Positions 60,844-64,000 of a stretch of DNA of 64,000 nt are shown here, one piece after another. This DNA is from Candidatus Latescibacterota bacterium (GTDB taxonomy: Bacteria > Latescibacterota > UBA2968 > UBA8231). The translations under genes were made by a program, and so were the position numbers. The notes below the pieces were generated by a model. It searched no databases and had not been told where the DNA came from. It worked only from the letters and a program-made list of their open reading frames with translations. Position 1 is the first letter of the stretch. Each line of letters opens with the position of its first letter. The stretch spans positions 62,001-126,000 of the forward strand of contig JAJEGS010000016.1 of the NCBI GenBank assembly GCA_022819745.1, given 5' to 3'.

Positions 60844-62313
60844 CTACGCAGAGGTCCGCGTCTGTAGGTAGTCTTCTAGGTCGCCGACGATGGCGCGGAA
60901 GCGCCGTTCGGCCTCGGCGCGAATGTCCGCCCGCTCGTGGCGGCAGTGCAGGGGCCACACTTGCTCCCGATAGCGCCTTTCGAGCCCGTCCTGATAGGCC
61001 GTGGGCAAGGCCGCAATCTGCAACGCGCGAATTTCGCCAAAGCTGATATTCGGCGTGCCCACTCCGTTGGCGTAGGCGGCGATCTGCTCGCGGCCCAGCC
61101 GCGTCTTAAAAAAGAACCAAGCGTAAAATGGATTGAGCCCCTCCAAGCGAATCAAATCGACAAAGCAACCCACATTGGCCGGCTTGCTCCCCAAATACAC
61201 CGCGAGGCGATTCCGCCCCAAGGCCCCAGATCCAGACCGCGACAACAGCAAGTCCCCGGGGCGCACGCGGCTGCGCGGGGGATCGTGCACACCTGCGGGC
61301 GCGACACACAACAGCGCACGCTCGTCGAGCCCGGTTTCGGCAATGTTGCCCTGCCGGATGACTGGCACTCCGGCTTCTACGTGCTGAGGATGGCTACCCG
61401 TAACAATTGGCCCGTACGTCAAATGACAGATGTACTCCCCCAACGGGACCAGTCGCAAGCGGCCCGCCAAGCGGCGCACGGCAGCGCGCCCCTGCCAGAA
61501 GCGCGGATCCCAACGCTGGGCGCACAACGCGCGCTGTCCTATGCTCAGGATCGCGGCCTCCGATTCGCGGCTAGCCGATGCGCTGAGTAAGAGCCGGACG
61601 TGCTGCGCGTACTGCTCTACGCTCGGCCTTTTCCCGACTGGTGCGATCAGTCGCGCCTTGGTCCGGGCCAGTGACTTGCTGCGGCGCAATACTACCAAGG
61701 CCGTCTGCACCTTGTTGAAGGCTCCAGGCAGGGCGACGACAGCCCGTACTTCAGCGTGCGCTAACAACCAGTCGCGCACGCCCTGCCGCCGGGCATTGGC
61801 GAGAAATCCTTCGGGCAATATCAGGGCCAGCCAGCCAGCGGGCCGGGTCAGTTGCAGGGCGCGCTCAATAAAAAGCAACTCCACCGGAAAGGAGCGCATC
61901 TGCTTTTGTCCATCGAGCAGTTCAAAGCGCTGGGCGAGCCGACAGGGGCCATCGGCCCCCAACAAGGGCAACATCGGCCCCAACTTGCCAAAAGGCGGAT
62001 TGGCCAGCACGCAATCAAACGTCTCGTCCGCCACCTCGGGCAAGGTGCCGAGTAAGCCGTCTCCGGTGTAAAAGCGATCCGCTTGGCTGCGTCCCTGCTC
62101 GGCTAGCCCCGCGTCGATCTCAATGCCTGTGGTCTGATAGGCTCGTCCGACAACGCCCAACAACGCTCCTTCGCCCGCTGCTGGATCAATCACGCGCGCT
62201 CCAGCCCCCAGATTTTTTCCCGCAAGCGTACGCACTGCGTCCCAAACCAACTGCGCGACTGCTGGGGGTGTAAAGTGCTGCGCTAGAATCTTCGCGTTTC
62301 CTTCGTTACTCAT
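60844..62313 (-). CDS. solitary N6-adenine DNA methyltransferase with fused specificity domain
   Basis: 489 residues. The N-terminal domain is HsdM/class-gamma type: AQHFTPPAVAQLV, SAM motif VIDPAAGEGALLG (41-53), and catalytic NPPF (105-108). From about residue 275 it turns into a HsdS-like target-recognition domain (LVPLGEYICHLTYGPIV...GVPVIRQGNI...PGDLLLSRSG...YAWFFFKT..GREQIAAYANGVGTPNISFGEI), with one TRD and one conserved-repeat-like helix end. No nuclease domain or restriction gene is adjacent, so it is probably an orphan or regulatory methylase. Confidence 0.88.
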   Translation of the reverse strand: MSNEGNAKILAQHFTPPAVAQLVWDAVRTLAGKNLGAGARVIDPAAGEGALLGVVGRAYQTTGIEIDAGLAEQGRSQADRFYTGDGLLGTLPEVADETFDCVLANPPFGKLGPMLPLLGADGPCRLAQRFELLDGQKQMRSFPVELLFIERALQLTRPAGWLALILPEGFLANARRQGVRDWLLAHAEVRAVVALPGAFNKVQTALVVLRRSKSLARTKARLIAPVGKRPSVEQYAQHVRLLLSASASRESEAAILSIGQRALCAQRWDPRFWQGRAAVRRLAGRLRLVPLGEYICHLTYGPIVTGSHPQHVEAGVPVIRQGNIAETGLDERALLCVAPAGVHDPPRSRVRPGDLLLSRSGSGALGRNRLAVYLGSKPANVGCFVDLIRLEGLNPFYAWFFFKTRLGREQIAAYANGVGTPNISFGEIRALQIAALPTAYQDGLERRYREQVWPLHCRHERADIRAEAERRFRAIVGDLEDYLQTRTSA

Positions 62314-62412
62314 TAGTGTATCCCATTTGGGGCAATTGCCGCCTATGGCGGCTCATTAAACAACCTACATAACAAATTGCCGAACAAACCATTGGGCACT
62401 CAAGCGGATCGC

Positions 62413-62428
62413 TGGCACACTTTCTGCT
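62413..62428 (+). promoter_or_regulatory. possible sigma-54 promoter upstream of ssb
   Basis: TGGCACACTTTCTGCT has the GG and GC pairs exactly 10 bases apart; it differs from the -12 consensus by CTGC in place of TTGC. About 70 bases upstream of the ssb start codon, which has AGGAGG at 62486-62491. Weaker than the site at 20871. Confidence 0.4.
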
Positions 62429-62497
62429 AACACCCTAGCCACGCAGGCCGCCAACGGCCTCACTCATTCATCCACGCTCATCTTCAGGAGGAACCCC

Positions 62498-62899
62498 ATG
62501 CCGACCTTACGGATGCCCAACATCAACCAAGTCGCCCTCAGCGGCCGCTTGGTGCAAGACCCCGACTTCCGCTTCATGGACAACGGTGCCGCTCGCTTGC
62601 GGGGGCGGATCGCCGTCAACCGCTCCTATCGCGATCGCAATCAAGAATGGCAAGAGGAGACCTCCTTCTTCGACATCGTCCTCTGGCAGAAAGCCGCCGA
62701 GACCTTGGCCAAACGCCTGCACAAGGGCACGCCGGTCTTTATCACCGGCCGCCTGCAAAGCCACTCTTGGCGCGACAGCGACGACCAGCCCCGCTTCCGC
62801 GTCCAAGTGCAGGTGCGGAACCTGCAAGTTCTGGAAAGAGATGCAGAAGACATGCCGGAGGAAAACGCGCAGCAAGAAACTGCCCTCCAAGCGGCTTGA
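62498..62899 (+). CDS. ssb: single-stranded DNA-binding protein
   Basis: 133 residues. An OB fold covers most of it: NQVALSGRLVQDPDFRFMDN, ARLRGRIAVNRSYRDRNQEWQEETSFFDIVLWQKAAE, GTPVFITGRLQSHSWRD, RVQVQVRNLQVLERD. The tail is short and ends QQETALQAA, without the acidic DDDIPF-type tip through which most bacterial SSBs recruit partners. A replication SSB would normally have it, so this may be an accessory or specialised copy. Confidence 0.92.
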   Translation: MPTLRMPNINQVALSGRLVQDPDFRFMDNGAARLRGRIAVNRSYRDRNQEWQEETSFFDIVLWQKAAETLAKRLHKGTPVFITGRLQSHSWRDSDDQPRFRVQVQVRNLQVLERDAEDMPEENAQQETALQAA

Positions 62900-62970
62900 G
62901 CAAGGAATGTGCGCGGGCGCAGGCGGGTGCAGTCGGCAGACGAACGAGACGCGCCGCGCCTAGCCCGCGC

Positions 62971-64000
62971 TTATTCTGCTCGCTCAAAGAGCGCGGCAAT
63001 GCCCATTCCCCCGCCAATGCACAGCGCAGCTATACCCAGCCTGACGCTATGCTGCTGCATCTGGTGTAAAAGCGTGGTGGCAATGCGCGCGCCGCTGGCA
63101 CCGACTGCGTGGCCGATGGCAATGGCTCCGCCTTGGACGTTGACCTTATCCCAATCCCAATCCAACTCTCGCCCCACGGCCAAGCTCTGGGCGGCGAACG
63201 CTTCGTTAAGTTCGATCCGATCCACGTCTTCGATCCGGGTACCAGTCTGGGCCAACAGCTTACGGATTGCTGGGGCCGGGCCGATGCCCATAATGCGGGG
63301 ATCGACGCCAGCACTGGCTGTGCCCCGGAGATAAGCCAGCGGTGCCAGCCCGCGCGCCTTGGCCCCTTCTTCGGTCATTAACAGCAGTGCGGCGGCCCCA
63401 TCATTGATCCCCGAAGCATTGCCCGCAGTCACGGTCCCATCTTTCTTGAACGCCGGTTTGAGTTGACTTAGCTGCTCGACGGTGGTCCCGGGACGCGGAT
63501 GCTCATCTGTTGCAAAGACGGTCTCCCCACCTTTTTGCGCGATGGAGATAGGCACGATCTGACCTTTAAATACCTCTTGCTCCTGGGCGTTGGCCCAATG
63601 CTGTTGACTCCGCGCGGCGAATTGGTCCTGCTCGGCGCGGGTAATCTCGTATTCTGCGGCCAAGTTCTCGGCCGTAACCCCCATGTGGCAGTCGTAAAAA
63701 CAATCCCACAGCCCATCGAGCAATAGCATGTCCTCGACTTGGCCGTGCCCTAGTCGCTGACCCCATCGCCCGCCGTGCAGGACGTAGGGTGCCTGGCTCA
63801 TGTTCTCCATGCCCCCCGCCAGCACTACCTCGGCCTCACCGGCCCGCAGGCTCTGGGCGGCCAGCGCAATCGCCTTCAGCCCCGAGCCGCAGAGCTTGTT
63901 GACCGTCATCGACGGCACCTCGTACGGCAACTCGGCAGCGATGGCCGCCTGGCGCGCCGGATTGGCCCCGGCCCCACCCTGATACACCATGCCCATCAAC
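62971..64000 (-). CDS. acetyl-CoA C-acetyltransferase (thiolase), 5' end outside the window
   Basis: The frame is open to the right edge, where the N-terminal ~50 residues should lie. Thiolase hallmarks are the nucleophilic Cys in VNKLCGSGLKAIALAAQSL, AGGMENMSQAPYVL, ITRAEQDQFAARSQQ, VTAGNASGINDGAAALLLM, NEAFAAQSLA, the His in NVQGGAIAIGHAVGASGAR and the second Cys in ALCIGGGMGIAALFE. It condenses or cleaves acyl-CoA with CoA. Whether it serves beta-oxidation or acetoacetyl-CoA synthesis cannot be told. Confidence 0.94.
   Translation of the reverse strand, partial: LMGMVYQGGAGANPARQAAIAAELPYEVPSMTVNKLCGSGLKAIALAAQSLRAGEAEVVLAGGMENMSQAPYVLHGGRWGQRLGHGQVEDMLLLDGLWDCFYDCHMGVTAENLAAEYEITRAEQDQFAARSQQHWANAQEQEVFKGQIVPISIAQKGGETVFATDEHPRPGTTVEQLSQLKPAFKKDGTVTAGNASGINDGAAALLLMTEEGAKARGLAPLAYLRGTASAGVDPRIMGIGPAPAIRKLLAQTGTRIEDVDRIELNEAFAAQSLAVGRELDWDWDKVNVQGGAIAIGHAVGASGARIATTLLHQMQQHSVRLGIAALCIGGGMGIAALFERAE

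Overview
The window is a GC-rich, gene-dense bacterial chromosome segment with about 55 protein genes, most on the minus strand. No rRNA, tRNA, CRISPR array or insertion sequence was seen. Envelope genes point to a diderm of the FCB/Latescibacterota-Poribacteria type: a DUF5777 beta-barrel, YceI, lipoprotein-type cytochrome and TlpA-family proteins, a secreted matrixin ending in a FlgD-like sorting or Ig domain, meso-DAP-type MurE, and many phytanoyl-CoA dioxygenase, DegT and enolase-superfamily genes. This lineage guess is inference from gene content only.

Layout. 0.1-4 kb: an ABC exporter, then a DUF5777 barrel / YceI / cytochrome trio. 4-9.6 kb: an autoregulated GntR-ABC operon whose permease gene is duplicated in tandem. 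Each permease is an ABC-2 membrane domain fused to an LVIVD-like beta-propeller, and a relic of the ATPase gene lies between the copies. 9.9-13.6 kb: two paralogous TlpA-like thiol-disulfide proteins, one expanded by about five internal repeats. 13.6-32.6 kb: a sugar/organic-acid catabolic region with two PhyH dioxygenases, a mannonate-dehydratase-like protein, a GH5-like protein, two DegT aminotransferases, an aldo-keto reductase, an SDR, an enolase-superfamily enzyme, a ThuA protein, a frameshifted Gfo/Idh/MocA gene and large alpha-helical proteins of unknown role. A fused PabB-PabC gene and a sigma-54-promoted DUF4097 gene are embedded in it.

32.5-38.1 kb: MauE-thioredoxin, glnE, glnB, kptA and purE. 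38.1-50.6 kb: a division and cell wall (dcw) cluster, mraZ-rsmH-ftsL-ftsI-murE-murF-ftsW-murC-ftsQ-ftsA-ftsZ, without mraY, murD, murG, murB or ddl. It is preceded by a sigma-70-like promoter and three 10-bp MraZ-type repeats. 50.7-54.6 kb: trmB, then a MerR-controlled sulfur/Fe-S operon (merR, HesB/ErpA-type carrier, cysteine desulfurase, rhodanese-MoeB fusion). 54.7-64 kb: a secreted matrixin-propeller protein, cysK with a DUF255 thioredoxin protein, a solitary DNA methyltransferase with a fused specificity domain, ssb, and a thiolase running off the right edge.

The most unusual element is the GntR-ABC operon with tandem permease-propeller fusions (3.98-9.76 kb). The repeat-expanded TlpA protein and the MerR/Fe-S operon, whose operator exactly fills its promoter spacer, come next.
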